A stretch of 64,000 bases of DNA from a virus, in IMG/VR virus record IMGVR_UViG_3300021478_000453, positions 1 through 64,000 of that record, one strand, 5' to 3'. Shown one piece after another: positions 8,297-16,765 of the stretch. A model generated the notes under the pieces. The model was not told the DNA's origin. It did not search any database and was given only the letters and a program-made list of their open reading frames with translations. Made by a program: the position numbers and the translations under genes. Within the stretch, counting starts at the first letter, position 1. Every line of letters begins with the position of its first letter.

Positions 8297-8628
8297 ATGA
8301 TGGCCACTCCTTGGATGTGCGACCACAAGCTGCGCTGGTCGGTATCGCTGGTGATGACCAATGCCCGCACGCAATAGGTCACGCCAGGCTGGAGACCGCC
8401 AATTCGCTGCATCGTCGCTGTCGGTACGGCATTGCCCTGCGTCGTAAAAATGAACGGCGCGCCTTGCAGGCGGTGCATCACCTGGGGATCGTCGCCCTGT
8501 GTAATGGATATCGACCAGACCGCGCTGACGAGCTTCTCACCGCCAACGCCGAGATCATTCACGAAATCGAAGGCATAGACCAAGCTTTCATCTGGTTCTG
8601 CCGGATAGAAATCGCGCCCAACGTACAA
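8293..8628 (-). CDS. Beta-sandwich protein, possible fibre-tail adaptor
   Basis: 111 aa. The pattern DPD/DESLVYAFDFVNDLG, then SAVWSISI, then GLQPGVTYCVRALVIT followed by a Ser-rich end is that of the small Ig-like or fibronectin-like domain often labelled phage fibre-tail adaptor. It lies between the fibre gene and the tail accessory genes, as expected for a part that links a fibre to the tail. No signal peptide. Confidence 0.6.
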   Translation of the reverse strand: MYVGRDFYPAEPDESLVYAFDFVNDLGVGGEKLVSAVWSISITQGDDPQVMHRLQGAPFIFTTQGNAVPTATMQRIGGLQPGVTYCVRALVITSDTDQRSLWSHIQGVAII

Positions 8629-8637
8629 GGCCGCCTC

Positions 8638-8922
8638 CTACATGCTTCCTTCCAGAGGATATGTGCGCCGCACCTCGTTCTTGAGCACCTGATCCGGTTG
8701 GATGATCTGGAACACCCGCACGTCGAAGAACGTGACCGGGTTCTGAAAGAACGGCGGGGTGACGTGAAGGAGCGGAAGCAACGTCGCCGTCGTGCCGAAG
8801 AAGATGGCCGGGTTCTGCACGAAGGGCGGGGTGATGTGAAGGAGTGGGAGCACCGTCTCCGTCGGGGGAAAGAACGTGTTCGGGTTCGCAAAGAAGGGCG
8901 GCGTGAGGGTGAAGTTGGGCAT
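8638..8922 (-). CDS. Small virion-type protein with repeated PPFFxNPxxFF motif
   Basis: 94 aa. Residues 5 to about 67 hold three copies of a 27-residue unit built on LTPPFFANPNTFF (also TPPFVQNPAIFF and TPPFFQNPVTFF), separated by T(E/T)xVLPLLH. The C-terminal 25 residues are charged. The start overlaps the collagen-like gene's stop as TGATG. Proteins with such Pro/Phe repeats occur next to fibre genes in other phages; the function is not known. Confidence 0.65.
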   Translation of the reverse strand: MPNFTLTPPFFANPNTFFPPTETVLPLLHITPPFVQNPAIFFGTTATLLPLLHVTPPFFQNPVTFFDVRVFQIIQPDQVLKNEVRRTYPLEGSM

Positions 8923-10406
8923 CAGCGAACCCTCCTGGCGCGGATGAACCCGAATGCGCCGACGCTCCCGGGCGTGAAACCGACAAACACGTTGAGAAAG
9001 ACATCCTGGCTAGCTGTCACGTTCACGCGCAAGGTCGGCAAAGCGTATTTGATGTAGGAGATGAAGTTGAACGGCGTGTTGCCGTAGAGGGGTTCGAAGA
9101 TCGATGACGCGTTATCAGCCTGCGGTACCGCCCCCGACGTTGTTGCCAGCCCCGCGCTGATATATTGCACCGCGGTCGCTGCAGCCCCGCTGAAGCCGAC
9201 GTAACCATCGACATCCCAATCTCCGGCGGTGAGCGTCGCGCCTGCGGAGCCCAAGCTGAAGATCGGTGTGGCTGTGGAGTTCGCAATGTTAACAGCTGAC
9301 GCTTGGACGAGCTGGGCCGATTTGAACTCGCCGACATTTCCAGCCGCGGCATTGGAGCCATCGGCAACGCCAGCGATGCCGCCGCCCGGCGCCAGCAAGC
9401 CGCTGACATTCAGCGCCCTGGCAAAAGTGGCATTGCCGGTATTGCGACCGATCGTGAGGTCCGTCTCGATTAAGGTGCCGTTATCGTCGTAGCGCGCGAT
9501 GGTGAAATTCGAGCCAGCGTTGCTCCCGCCCTCAGCGAGAGTGTCTCCCAGATTGAGAGCCCAGCGTGCATTCGCTCCTGTGCGCCCGAAAATCGCGTTG
9601 GCTTGGCCGGCAGCTGCCTTGGTCAAATTCAGGATTGGAGCTGCCGCGCTGATGGTGAGAGTGCCCGTCAGCGTGCCGCCGGTCAGCGGCAAGAACGAGC
9701 CCGTCGCGTAGCCCTGCGCCTTGACGAACGCCGTCGTCGCGATCGATGTGGTGTTGTCCGCGGTCGCCGGTGTTGGCGCTTTCGGATTGCCCGTGAACGT
9801 CGGCGAGGCGAGCGTCGCGTAGGCGCTCAGATCGATGGTCATATTGCCGGCGGTGAGCGCAAGCGGCGCCGTGGCCGAGACCACGCCAGGCGGCCCTGTC
9901 GCCCCCGTCGGGCCTGTCGGTCCCGCCGGCCCTGTTGTCCCGGTTGTCCCTGCCGGCCCCTGCGGCCCTTGTGGGCCCTGTGATCCGGTCGTGCCGGTCG
10001 TTCCCTGCGGTCCTTGCGGGCCGGTCGCACCCGCCGGTCCTGTCGCTCCCGGTGGCCCCGGTACGGTGCTGTCGGCACCCGCGGGCCCTGTTGGCCCTGC
10101 TGGGCCCGTTGTCCCGGGCGGGCCTGGTACGGTGCTGGCTGGCCCTGTCGGTCCTGTTGGTCCCGCCGGGCCTGCCGGTCCTGTCACCCCCGGTGGTCCC
10201 GGCACGGTGCTGGCGGCGCCCGGAGGCCCCGGCGGTCCTGCCGGACCAGGTATCCCAGCCCCCGACGGTCCCGGCGGGCCGGGCGGCCCTTGAGGACCGA
10301 TATCGGTGACGAAGGAGATATCCGGCGGCCCCGGATCAACGATGAGATCGGCGGTGACCAGCGCCGCCGTTACCTCGATGTTGATGATCTGGACGGTTTC
10401 ATCCAT
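8922..10406 (-). CDS. Collagen-like tail fibre protein
   Basis: 494 aa. Residues about 38-190 are Gly-x-Pro repeats ([10 protein letters not shown]), with the spacer STVPGPPG recurring four times, forming a collagen-type trimeric stalk. About 195-495 is a fibre head with a typical phage motif ([20 protein letters not shown], then [15 protein letters not shown]). The ATG at 10406 was chosen over the GTG one codon upstream. The extreme base skew makes the opposite strand also open. A trimeric receptor-binding or decoration fibre is likely. Confidence 0.85.
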   Translation of the reverse strand: MDETVQIINIEVTAALVTADLIVDPGPPDISFVTDIGPQGPPGPPGPSGAGIPGPAGPPGPPGAASTVPGPPGVTGPAGPAGPTGPTGPASTVPGPPGTTGPAGPTGPAGADSTVPGPPGATGPAGATGPQGPQGTTGTTGSQGPQGPQGPAGTTGTTGPAGPTGPTGATGPPGVVSATAPLALTAGNMTIDLSAYATLASPTFTGNPKAPTPATADNTTSIATTAFVKAQGYATGSFLPLTGGTLTGTLTISAAAPILNLTKAAAGQANAIFGRTGANARWALNLGDTLAEGGSNAGSNFTIARYDDNGTLIETDLTIGRNTGNATFARALNVSGLLAPGGGIAGVADGSNAAAGNVGEFKSAQLVQASAVNIANSTATPIFSLGSAGATLTAGDWDVDGYVGFSGAAATAVQYISAGLATTSGAVPQADNASSIFEPLYGNTPFNFISYIKYALPTLRVNVTASQDVFLNVFVGFTPGSVGAFGFIRARRVR

Positions 10407-10412
10407 CACGCA

Positions 10413-10751
10413 TCACGGCGGAGTGCTGTCGGTGATATCCGGCGTGACGGTGACCGGGCCGGCAAGCGGCGTCTTCACGTCACCCGAGGTATAGGTGAGC
10501 TGCAGGTCCCAGAAGCCGGCCGGCGGCAGCTGCTGGCTATCCGGGGAGGCAAGAAACAGGTCGATGATGTTGGGCAGCGTGACGCTGCAGATCAGATCGG
10601 TGATCATCATGCCGGCCGGCCGATCGCGGATTTGCGATTTGGCAACGACGCCGGTGAGATCGAGTGGATTTTGCCCCTGATCCCAGAGCTTAAATTGCAG
10701 GCGTAGCGTGTCGCCGCGGTAGATATCCAACGGCAGGATTGCTGGCTGCAT
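10413..10751 (-). CDS. Small virion protein, 112 aa
   Basis: Begins MQPAILPLDIYRGDTLRL followed by FKLWDQGQNPLDLTGV; this YRGDT...G.P.DLTG pattern is a beta-sandwich found in many short phage tail-region proteins. It is directly upstream of the collagen-like fibre and in the same operon. Probably a structural connector. No membrane segment or catalytic motif. Confidence 0.65.
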   Translation of the reverse strand: MQPAILPLDIYRGDTLRLQFKLWDQGQNPLDLTGVVAKSQIRDRPAGMMITDLICSVTLPNIIDLFLASPDSQQLPPAGFWDLQLTYTSGDVKTPLAGPVTVTPDITDSTPP

Positions 10752-10757
10752 CGATGT

Positions 10758-11072
10758 TCACCACGGATCGAAGCTCTTGGATTCCTCGACGTGGAACGGC
10801 GCCTGGATCACCTGCGTATAGGGAAAGATCGAACGCCGATGGCCGGTCACGCTGTCGTAGTGGGCATCCAGCAGCAGGCTTTTGGCGCGTCCCATGATCT
10901 CGTCAAAGCTCGCCTCGGCATCCTTGCGCAGCGGCGTTCCCATGCGGATCGAGGACAGCAGCAGGCTCACGGCAACATCGCGGATGATCTCGAGCGGCGC
11001 GCCATCGCACAGCTTGCCGACCTCCTCAAAGAGCGCGCGGCCGTCGATTTGCTGCAGAGGATCCTTGGTCAT
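10758..11072 (-). CDS. Hypothetical helical protein, 104 aa
   Basis: ATG at 11072 gives MTKDPLQQIDGRALFEEVG. The longer frame upstream is antisense Arg-rich sequence and was rejected. Helical N-terminal half (LCDGAPLEIIRDVAVSLLLS) with a basic middle. Spaced 8 bp from the upstream gene. Family not recognised; structural operon context. Confidence 0.6.
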   Translation of the reverse strand: MTKDPLQQIDGRALFEEVGKLCDGAPLEIIRDVAVSLLLSSIRMGTPLRKDAEASFDEIMGRAKSLLLDAHYDSVTGHRRSIFPYTQVIQAPFHVEESKSFDPW

Positions 11073-11080
11073 CGCAACCC

Positions 11081-11536
11081 TCAGAACATGAATATGCCAT
11101 TTGGATTCCACGACACGACGAGATTGCCGCCGGCGGGCGTGACCGGCAAACCGGACGTAACCGTGTCGAGGTAGTAGACCAATCGCCAGGTCGTGTTGGC
11201 ACCGGGGTTGTGCCGATAAAGCACAACAGCCCCGATCGTCCCGGCGACGGAGATGAAGGTGCAATCGTTGCCGTCGAAGACGAGACCTGTGCTGCCAGCG
11301 ACCGTTGCGACACTGACCGTCGGCGCCGTGACCTGCAGCGGCACCCCCTGCACGTTGGCGCCGAGATCGGTGTAGAACTGGTGTGCCTGGGAGTAGACGT
11401 AGTTGGCGCCGCCGATGGTGACCAGCGCACAGTAGACGCCATTGGCAGCATCGCCCTGATCAAGCGATTTGAGCGTTAGCGCTTCCGTGACCAGCGCTTG
11501 CTTCCACTTCGGATAAAGAGCGTTCCCAGTAGCCAT
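11081..11536 (-). CDS. Virion-type protein, paralogue A (151 aa)
   Basis: The first half carries NALYPKWKQALVTEALTL, then VYCALVTIGG and SQAHQFYTDLG; the second half carries DTVTSGLPVTPAGGN and WNPNGIFMF. The same frame of motifs occurs in the upstream gene (11549-12097), so the two are tandem duplicates that have diverged. Similar single-copy proteins occur in other phage head-tail operons; they appear to be beta-rich structural parts. No known enzyme motif. Confidence 0.7.
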   Translation of the reverse strand: MATGNALYPKWKQALVTEALTLKSLDQGDAANGVYCALVTIGGANYVYSQAHQFYTDLGANVQGVPLQVTAPTVSVATVAGSTGLVFDGNDCTFISVAGTIGAVVLYRHNPGANTTWRLVYYLDTVTSGLPVTPAGGNLVVSWNPNGIFMF

Positions 11537-11548
11537 CTTCGCTCACTC

Positions 11549-12097
11549 TCAGAGCATGAATATCCCAGCCGCGTTCCAGTTGATGGTGATGTTGCCGCCG
11601 TTGGGCTGCACCGGGAAGCCAGCACCTGTGTCGCAGTAGTAGATCAGCCGCCAAGTGCTGTTCAGACCGGCATTGCGTCGGTAGAGCACGAGGGCATCGA
11701 CCGTGACAAAGCCCCCGGCCGTGGTTGTGACCTGTAGGAAGGTGGAATCGTCCCCGTCAAAGACGGGACCTGGAAAGGTCCCCGCCCCGATATTGACGGT
11801 CGGCGTCGTGATCTGCTTGTCCAGCGGCCCCGGATTGGATTGGGGGAAAGGGCCGTTGAAGACAGCCAATTCATGCCCGCTCCCGACCGTCGGCGCCATG
11901 AGGAGATCGGTGTAGAACTGGTGTGCTGCGCTATAGGTGTAGCCGAGCGCCTGAGTGGGGGTGCCGACGTTCAGCAGCGCGCAGTAGACGGCGTTGTTGA
12001 CATCGGTCTGATCGAGCGATTTGTTGGCCTGCGCCTCCTGTACCAGCGCCTGCTTCCATTTCGGATAGACAACATTTCCGGTTGGTCCAGTGCCCAT
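11549..12097 (-). CDS. Virion-type protein, paralogue B (182 aa)
   Basis: ATG 12097 gives MGTGPTGNVVYPKWKQALV; the longer frame is antisense to the zinc-ribbon gene. It shares the VYPKWKQAL...SLDQ, AHQFYTDL, VLYRRNAGLNSTWRLIYY and WNAAGIFML blocks with 11081-11536, but has about 30 extra residues in the middle (LLMAPTVGSGHELAVFNG). A tandem duplication within the structural operon; the extra residues may give a different surface. Confidence 0.7.
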   Translation of the reverse strand: MGTGPTGNVVYPKWKQALVQEAQANKSLDQTDVNNAVYCALLNVGTPTQALGYTYSAAHQFYTDLLMAPTVGSGHELAVFNGPFPQSNPGPLDKQITTPTVNIGAGTFPGPVFDGDDSTFLQVTTTAGGFVTVDALVLYRRNAGLNSTWRLIYYCDTGAGFPVQPNGGNITINWNAAGIFML

Positions 12098-12104
12098 AAC
12101 GTCC

Positions 12105-12407
12105 TCAAGGAATCTTCGGCGGCACGTATGACGGATCGGTCTGATCGGGCTCGGGCCGCTCTGCACGCGGATTGAGGATCGGCACCGGATCGGCCGGCAG
12201 CACGATCGGCCGCAAGGTCGGATTGGGGAGATCGTTGCAGGCCGGGCACACGAGCCAGCCGGTCCTGCGGATCTCGCGGCCGGCATACTGCATGTCCCAC
12301 GCCAGATCGCGATGATTGTAAAGGAAGCCGCAGCGATCACAGATCGCAAACGCCGCCGGCTTCTGCGGATCGAGCTTGGCGTGGCCTTTTGGTGCAAAGC
12401 TTCCCAA
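12105..12407 (-). CDS. Zinc-ribbon protein of the head-tail region, 100 aa
   Basis: Starts at TTG 12407, eight bases after AGGAG; the nearby ATG at 12412 is in another frame and only three bases from that site, so the TTG is preferred. Contains CDRCGFLYNHRDLAW and, about 30 residues on, WLVCPACND: a CxxC...CxxC pair that should bind zinc. The C-terminus is Pro-rich. Such small CxxC proteins occur among head-completion genes of many phages, with no assigned role. Confidence 0.7.
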   Translation of the reverse strand: MGSFAPKGHAKLDPQKPAAFAICDRCGFLYNHRDLAWDMQYAGREIRRTGWLVCPACNDLPNPTLRPIVLPADPVPILNPRAERPEPDQTDPSYVPPKIP

Positions 12408-12418
12408 CTCATGCGCTC

Positions 12419-13126
12419 CTAGTAGGCTGCATCCGTGTAGATCGCCATCGCCGGCACGATGCGCAGCGGCGCGTTCTCGACGTCGCGGTTCTTCGCCTTG
12501 GTGAACGCACCGACGGCGCGCGAGGCCAGCTCCTCCATCCGCGCCGGCGCATAGAGTTCGGCAAGCTTGAACGCGAGCCCCGAGACATACGCCTCAAGAA
12601 ACCGATAGGGCGTCTCCGGCGTGATGCCGCCCGGGATCACCGCGTCCTGTAGCTGGCGCGCACGGAAGTAGCACAGCTGCCGCGGCGCCCGGTCATCCGG
12701 CGGCTGCCACAACGTAATGGTGGGCAGGATCAGGTGGTTGAACCAGTAGACCGTCGGATCGCCCGGCGTCACCTTGTCGGGATAGCTTGCGTAGGTATCG
12801 CGATCGACCGAGGTGATGATGCGGTCGCGCTGCGGAGGATCGCCCGGAGGCGTGCCGGTCCTGATCCAGGCCGCCATGATCATCACGGTCGATGGATCGA
12901 CGTCATAGGTCGCCTTGAACGGCTCGATCGGCGTGGTCGTTTGTTCGACCGTCCAGAGATTGACCTGCTCGTTCGACCAATCGACCTGCAGCAGATTCGC
13001 CGCCATCGCCGCATCGAAGAGGTGATCGACGCTCAGCGCGTTGCGCCGGATTTGGCAGCGCCCATAGGCGTGGATGACGATATCGGCGAGCGCCGGATAC
13101 CATTGGTAGGTGTTGCTCGACGGCAT
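12419..13126 (-). CDS. P22 gp4-like tail accessory factor candidate
   Basis: 235 aa, helical N-terminal half (LADIVIHAYGRCQIRRNALS, then AMAANLLQVDWSN) and beta-rich centre (RDTYASYPDKVTPGDPTVYW), ending with a helix (FLEAYVSGLAFKLAELYAP). Position after the capsid and before the gp10-like gene is where P22 keeps gp4, which extends the portal. The assignment is from order and the all-helix start; the family match is moderate. P22 gp4 is about 166 aa, so this one is longer. Confidence 0.55.
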   Translation of the reverse strand: MPSSNTYQWYPALADIVIHAYGRCQIRRNALSVDHLFDAAMAANLLQVDWSNEQVNLWTVEQTTTPIEPFKATYDVDPSTVMIMAAWIRTGTPPGDPPQRDRIITSVDRDTYASYPDKVTPGDPTVYWFNHLILPTITLWQPPDDRAPRQLCYFRARQLQDAVIPGGITPETPYRFLEAYVSGLAFKLAELYAPARMEELASRAVGAFTKAKNRDVENAPLRIVPAMAIYTDAAY

Positions 13127-13129
13127 TTG

Positions 13130-13399
13130 CTACACCAGCACGACGGGGATCGGCGTGACCGGCGCCGCCTTCGTCGCATCGAAGGGGATCGAAAAGACCG
13201 TCTGCGTCTCGACCGGCGCGACCGGCACCGAGCCGTCGGTTATCACCACGACAGGAATCGCCGCGACCGGCGCCGCCGGAACGGTGCCGACAGCGACGAT
13301 ATGCACGGGCAGCGCAGCCACCGGCGCGAACGGCACCGGAGAGGACGGCACCGAGCCCACTTGCATCAGCGTCAGCGCACTGGTCGGAGCAATGGCCAT
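13130..13399 (-). CDS. Small Val/Pro-rich repeat protein, 89 aa
   Basis: ATG 13399 follows GAGGA; an in-frame TTG lies four codons upstream. Repeats of the form (V/T)VGSVPSSPVPxAPVAALPVHIV occur about three times. Such short Val/Pro repeat proteins are common between capsid and head-tail genes in phages. Probably a virion decoration or spacer; no function known. Confidence 0.6.
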   Translation of the reverse strand: MAIAPTSALTLMQVGSVPSSPVPFAPVAALPVHIVAVGTVPAAPVAAIPVVVITDGSVPVAPVETQTVFSIPFDATKAAPVTPIPVVLV

Positions 13400-13416
13400 A
13401 CCGTTCCTCAAAGGGC

Positions 13417-13478
13417 GAAGAGGCTGGACCTTGCCCGTGCGAAGAGGGACTCCCGTGGCAAGCCGGCCCAGCCTCTTC
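13417..13478. terminator. Long stem-loop after the 13505-14287 gene
   Basis: GAAGAGGCTGG (13417-13427) pairs with CCAGCCTCTTC (13468-13478); inside it CTTGCC pairs with GGCAAG. In the minus direction the stem is followed by CGCCCTTTGAGG, so the U-run is weak. It lies between two late genes and could attenuate transcription or stabilise mRNA ends. Confidence 0.5.
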
Positions 13479-13482
13479 TAAA

Positions 13483-13502
13483 TTCCCCCGTGGTAGGGGG
13501 AA
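13483..13502. terminator. Short GC stem-loop next to the long one
   Basis: TTCCCCC (13483-13489) pairs with GGGGGAA (13496-13502) around a six-base loop. In the minus direction it is followed by TTTAG. Together with 13417-13478 it forms a double hairpin directly after the stop at 13505, consistent with a partial terminator between capsid-proximal and tail-proximal genes. Confidence 0.5.
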
Positions 13503-13504
13503 CC

Positions 13505-14287
13505 TTATTTCCTGACGTTGAGCGCAAAGTTGACCTTGCGCATCATCTTGGTGTTGCCGGTGCGTTCGGCCTGCGCCTTCTTGGCCTGCAGGCTTGAGGT
13601 CGGGATTTTCTGTCCTTCCTTGGCGCCCATCGCCTTGCGCAGTGAACCGACGGTCCCTCTGCGTTCCATGCTTTCACGAGCACCAGCAATCCATCCGCCG
13701 GCCTTGCGTTTTGGCGGACCAACTTCTTTCACTGAGGGACGTAGATCGAGGTCGAGTTCTTTCACTGAGGGGCGCTCTAACTCCACATTGGGCAGCGCCG
13801 GCCTCTCCTCTTCACTATCGGTCGCGCGCTTGCCGGTGCCGCCATAGCCCCACTCTTTCGAGGGATGGCGCGTGAACTCCTGCTCGGAGTCCGTCCACGG
13901 CGGACGCGGAGCATTGAAGCTGCGGGCACGAAACCCTGGCGGAATAGCGCCGCCAGCCTGATAGGGACGGCCGGGATTGCGGCCGATCGATTCGACACCC
14001 CTCACCACATCACGGGCAACATCAGGCTTTTCGAGAGCAGGCTTGGGAGTCGGCGCAGGGAGCGCCTTGACCGCGCCACCGCCCTGAAACTTCTGGCGTA
14101 CGGCGCCATCTGGCGGCGCGTTCGGCGTGTTGGGATTGATCGGCTCCACGTCACCAGGCGGCCCGGGTTTGCGGAAGCTCGCCAGCCGATCGGCACGAGG
14201 ACGTGCTGTGCCGCCCTCAGCTTTGCCGTGGAACGGCAGCCGCGTTTTCTTCTTCTTCAGGCCGCGAAGGAGGTTCTTGCGTCTCAT
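13505..14287 (-). CDS. Lys/Arg-rich virion-type protein, 260 aa
   Basis: Begins MRRKNLLRGLKKKKTRLPF and is strongly basic. GGGAVKALPAP and QAGGAIPPGF are GG(A/G)-type motifs, also present in the Gly/Pro-rich gene at 18736-19857. The C-terminus (MERRGTVGSLRKAMG, then MMRKVNFALNVRK) fits a basic helical tail found in small phage DNA-associated proteins. It is coupled to 14284-14520 upstream by ATGA. It may bind DNA or the capsid lining; this is inference. Confidence 0.65.
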   Translation of the reverse strand: MRRKNLLRGLKKKKTRLPFHGKAEGGTARPRADRLASFRKPGPPGDVEPINPNTPNAPPDGAVRQKFQGGGAVKALPAPTPKPALEKPDVARDVVRGVESIGRNPGRPYQAGGAIPPGFRARSFNAPRPPWTDSEQEFTRHPSKEWGYGGTGKRATDSEEERPALPNVELERPSVKELDLDLRPSVKEVGPPKRKAGGWIAGARESMERRGTVGSLRKAMGAKEGQKIPTSSLQAKKAQAERTGNTKMMRKVNFALNVRK

Positions 14288-14520
14288 TTGCGCGCCCCCT
14301 TCATGAAGTGGCCGCGGCGAAACGTGGGCGAGCGGTCGGCGCGCTTGCTCGATGCGCCGCCACTCACCTTGGCGTGGAAGGTGTTGCCGGTGATGCGCTT
14401 GGGGTTGGGCGGCCAGCGTGGGGGCTTGCCGCCCTTGCAGGGGTCGGCCTCTTCGCCGACGAAATCGTCACGCAGGTCGCGCGGCGAATTGCCGATCGGA
14501 CCAGAAGGCGGTCGTGCCAT
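14284..14520 (-). CDS. Small basic protein, 78 aa
   Basis: Rich in Pro, Lys and Arg (GKPPRWPPNPKRITGNTF, then RSPTFRRGHFMKG). Stop overlaps the next ATG as ATGA. Immediately downstream of the major capsid gene. Function unknown; composition suggests an accessory virion protein. Confidence 0.6.
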   Translation of the reverse strand: MARPPSGPIGNSPRDLRDDFVGEEADPCKGGKPPRWPPNPKRITGNTFHAKVSGGASSKRADRSPTFRRGHFMKGARK

Positions 14521-14545
14521 CGGTAACCTCCATGCGCGCGCCGCC

Positions 14546-15457
14546 TTACGCCGTCGGGAACGATCCGTACACGGACCTCCAATCGAAATACGAGAAGGTG
14601 TAGCGCTCGCGGCCCTTCACCTTGAGGTTATCCGTGTCGAAATCGACATACATGTCCATCTCGAACGCAACACGGTCATAGTAGATCAGGCCGCGCTTGT
14701 CGGTCTTGACGTACCAGGCGAAGTTCGACGTCAGGAACTCGTTGACGATGTAATCGCGCAAGCCGCCGCCGACGTGCTGAATTGCGTTGACATCGTTGTC
14801 GTTGGTTCCCGGACGCAATTCGGTGCGCAGGAGTCGCACGATAATGGGTTCCAGCGCGGCAGGGACCAGCACCAGCTCCGCGCGTGCCGCAATCTTGATG
14901 TTGCGCTCGTCCACCCACGTGTTGCGGATGGTCGTCATCGCGTTGAGCAGCGTGCTCTCATTGAGATCTACGTCGGCCGCCGGCCGGTTGCCGACCACGC
15001 CGACATCAACCGGATGGTTCGTTGCAAAGAGCGCAACCTGGTCGCCGCCGACGGTCTGGTCGAACACAGTGCCGTTGTTGAAGATGTTCGCCGCGTAGAT
15101 TTCCTTGGTGACAGCGAACACATCCTGCAGGCCGAGGTTCGACGGATTGAACTCCGCCTTGTACTGATTGTCCTCCACCGCCTTGCGGGTGATGACGTAG
15201 CCGAGGCTCAGCTCCTTCATCTCCGCGCTGTAGAGCCAGCGCTCGCCCGCTTTCGTGTCGAAGTAGGTCGATGCGCCCTCATTCTTCTCGCGCGCCAGAG
15301 GCAGATACGCCATCTGCGTGCGGCGCTCCAAAGCCATCTTGGAATTGCGCTTTTCAAAGAGGCGCGACCACTTCGTTTCGATCTTGCGATAGCGACCTTC
15401 GACCGCGGCCAAGCCGGGGAAAAGCTCGTTCTTGATCGATGCAAGGTTGATAGCCAT
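14546..15457 (-). CDS. Major capsid protein, gpT-like
   Basis: 303 aa with a strong ribosome site (AAAGGAGTTGAGCT before ATG 15457). The sequence ELVLVPAALEPIIVRLL, then RPGTNDNDVNAIQHVGGGLRDY and YYDRVAFEMDMYVDFD is the core of Mu gpT-type HK97-fold capsid proteins. Length is normal for this family. It follows the scaffold (16790-17815) and a decoration-type protein, the usual head gene order. No cleavage protease gene was recognised. Confidence 0.85.
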   Translation of the reverse strand: MAINLASIKNELFPGLAAVEGRYRKIETKWSRLFEKRNSKMALERRTQMAYLPLAREKNEGASTYFDTKAGERWLYSAEMKELSLGYVITRKAVEDNQYKAEFNPSNLGLQDVFAVTKEIYAANIFNNGTVFDQTVGGDQVALFATNHPVDVGVVGNRPAADVDLNESTLLNAMTTIRNTWVDERNIKIAARAELVLVPAALEPIIVRLLRTELRPGTNDNDVNAIQHVGGGLRDYIVNEFLTSNFAWYVKTDKRGLIYYDRVAFEMDMYVDFDTDNLKVKGRERYTFSYFDWRSVYGSFPTA

Positions 15458-15486
15458 AGCTCAACTCCTTTACGAGCTTGCCCGCG

Positions 15487-16062
15487 TTAGATGCCGATGC
15501 CCTTGGTGAGGAACCACTCGTTCGGCATCACCTCGACGATATTGTTCGCCGAGGTGACGTCGTAGCCGTCGCCAATGAACACCCCGTTATTGGAAGGGCC
15601 GAGGATTCTGAATGGGACGGTGGCGCTCGCGCCCGGCACGCCGAGCGACCATTTGGAGAAGCCGGTGGTGGAAGCTGCCACCACGACGTCGGCGGTAGCG
15701 CCGACATCGGCCAGCGTGATCGGACCGGCGGATGCCTGCACCTCGAACACGACGTTGGGATCGTCAATGACAAAGGCGTCAACCAGCCCGACGGCACCGG
15801 CGCCGGGCCAATAGTTGGTCCAGATCGGGTAGCCCATCACGGCGGAGAGGAAGTGGCAGCCGATAAAGATGCCACGAAAAACGTGCCCGGCGGCTGGAGC
15901 AGCAACGGCAACCGTGCCGTCGGCGAGCGCCACCACACCGTCGCCGCGGTTGAGCGCGCCGGCGGTGTTCTGCATCTTGCACTGGGTAAAATTGCCGGTC
16001 CAAGCGGCGCCATCGAAGCGACGGATGGGCTTGAAGCCAAAAGGCGCGATGGTGTTCGTCAT
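15487..16062 (-). CDS. Head decoration-type structural protein, 191 aa
   Basis: Small, Gly/Ala/Val-rich, beta-type protein starting MTNTIAPFGFKPIRRFDGAA. The APFGFxPxR N-terminus followed by GVFRGIFIG-like strands occurs in short proteins encoded just before capsid genes in many phages, annotated as structural or capsid-stabilising. Two stem-loops (16103-16157) lie before its start. Confidence 0.65.
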   Translation of the reverse strand: MTNTIAPFGFKPIRRFDGAAWTGNFTQCKMQNTAGALNRGDGVVALADGTVAVAAPAAGHVFRGIFIGCHFLSAVMGYPIWTNYWPGAGAVGLVDAFVIDDPNVVFEVQASAGPITLADVGATADVVVAASTTGFSKWSLGVPGASATVPFRILGPSNNGVFIGDGYDVTSANNIVEVMPNEWFLTKGIGI

Positions 16063-16102
16063 GAGCTGACGCTCCTAGCCGTGCGGGATCAGGTGGATTT
16101 CC

Positions 16103-16157
16103 CGCCCGAGCATCGGGCGCAGCTTGCGGCGCGCTTACCCGCGTCCGAGCATCGGAC
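16103..16157. other. Two near-identical GAGCATCGG stem-loops
   Basis: CGCCCGA-GCA-TCGGGCG (16103-16119) and GTCCGA-GCA-TCGGAC (16143-16157) share the CCGAGCATCGG core, with a three-base loop. They fill a 109-bp gap in an operon that otherwise has almost no gaps, directly before the decoration and capsid genes. They could be RNA-processing sites, attenuators or protein-binding hairpins; there is no U-run, so simple termination is less likely. Confidence 0.6.
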
Positions 16158-16171
16158 ACGGGGCCGGAAGG

Positions 16172-16765
16172 CTATTCGTCGCCGGGGATCTCGATCGCCT
16201 CGCGCGTGGTGCGGTCGGCGAACACTACCCGGGGCGCACTTCCCTCCGGCGTCGCGGCCAATGTCGTCTGGTTGACGCGCATGGCGCGAGTCGCCGCCTT
16301 AATCTCCTCACTTCTTGCCTTCACTGTCAAGCGCATCGGCCGTTCCATCAGGATCATGTCCTTGACCAGGACCGGCCCTTCCGCGCCGTCGGGACCAAAA
16401 CGTCCAGGGAAATTGTTGTGGTGCACCTCGCGCCAACCCTGGTTGTGGTACTCGCGCATCTCGGCAAAATCGCGCTTGCCGTAGGTCTCGAACCTCTTCC
16501 AGTTGAAATCGATCTCGAGGTCGATTCTGGCCGGATCGCCGCCGTTGGTCGGCGCATACTGCGCCATGATATCGGCGATATCGAACGGATCGATGTTGGC
16601 GTTGCCCTCGCGTAGCCGCTCGCGTGTCGGATCGACGGTCAACCGGACAGCGCCGCGCGGGCCATCCCCGGTGCGCGGGAGATCGCGGGGAGAGGGCACA
16701 CGCCCGTTCGGTTGCTGGGCTGGAGATGATGCCAGGCCCGCCGTTGGCTCGTTAAGCTCGTTCAT
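16172..16765 (-). CDS. Hypothetical head-region protein, 197 aa
   Basis: N-terminal 45 residues are Pro/Arg-rich; the rest is a compact domain with PARIDLEIDFNWKRFETYG, then GWREVHHNNFPGRFG and MERPMRLTVKARSEE. It lies between scaffold and decoration genes. Not recognised; position suggests a capsid-assembly or minor head protein. Confidence 0.65.
   Translation of the reverse strand: MNELNEPTAGLASSPAQQPNGRVPSPRDLPRTGDGPRGAVRLTVDPTRERLREGNANIDPFDIADIMAQYAPTNGGDPARIDLEIDFNWKRFETYGKRDFAEMREYHNQGWREVHHNNFPGRFGPDGAEGPVLVKDMILMERPMRLTVKARSEEIKAATRAMRVNQTTLAATPEGSAPRVVFADRTTREAIEIPGDE

Noticed and set aside
9835-10293. Plus-strand Gly/Pro-rich frame
   Set aside because: It mirrors the collagen-like repeat of the fibre gene on the minus strand, which has a proper fibre head.
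13865-15490. Plus-strand open frame of 541 residues
   Set aside because: Antisense to the major capsid and neighbouring genes; composition typical of complementary GC-rich coding DNA.
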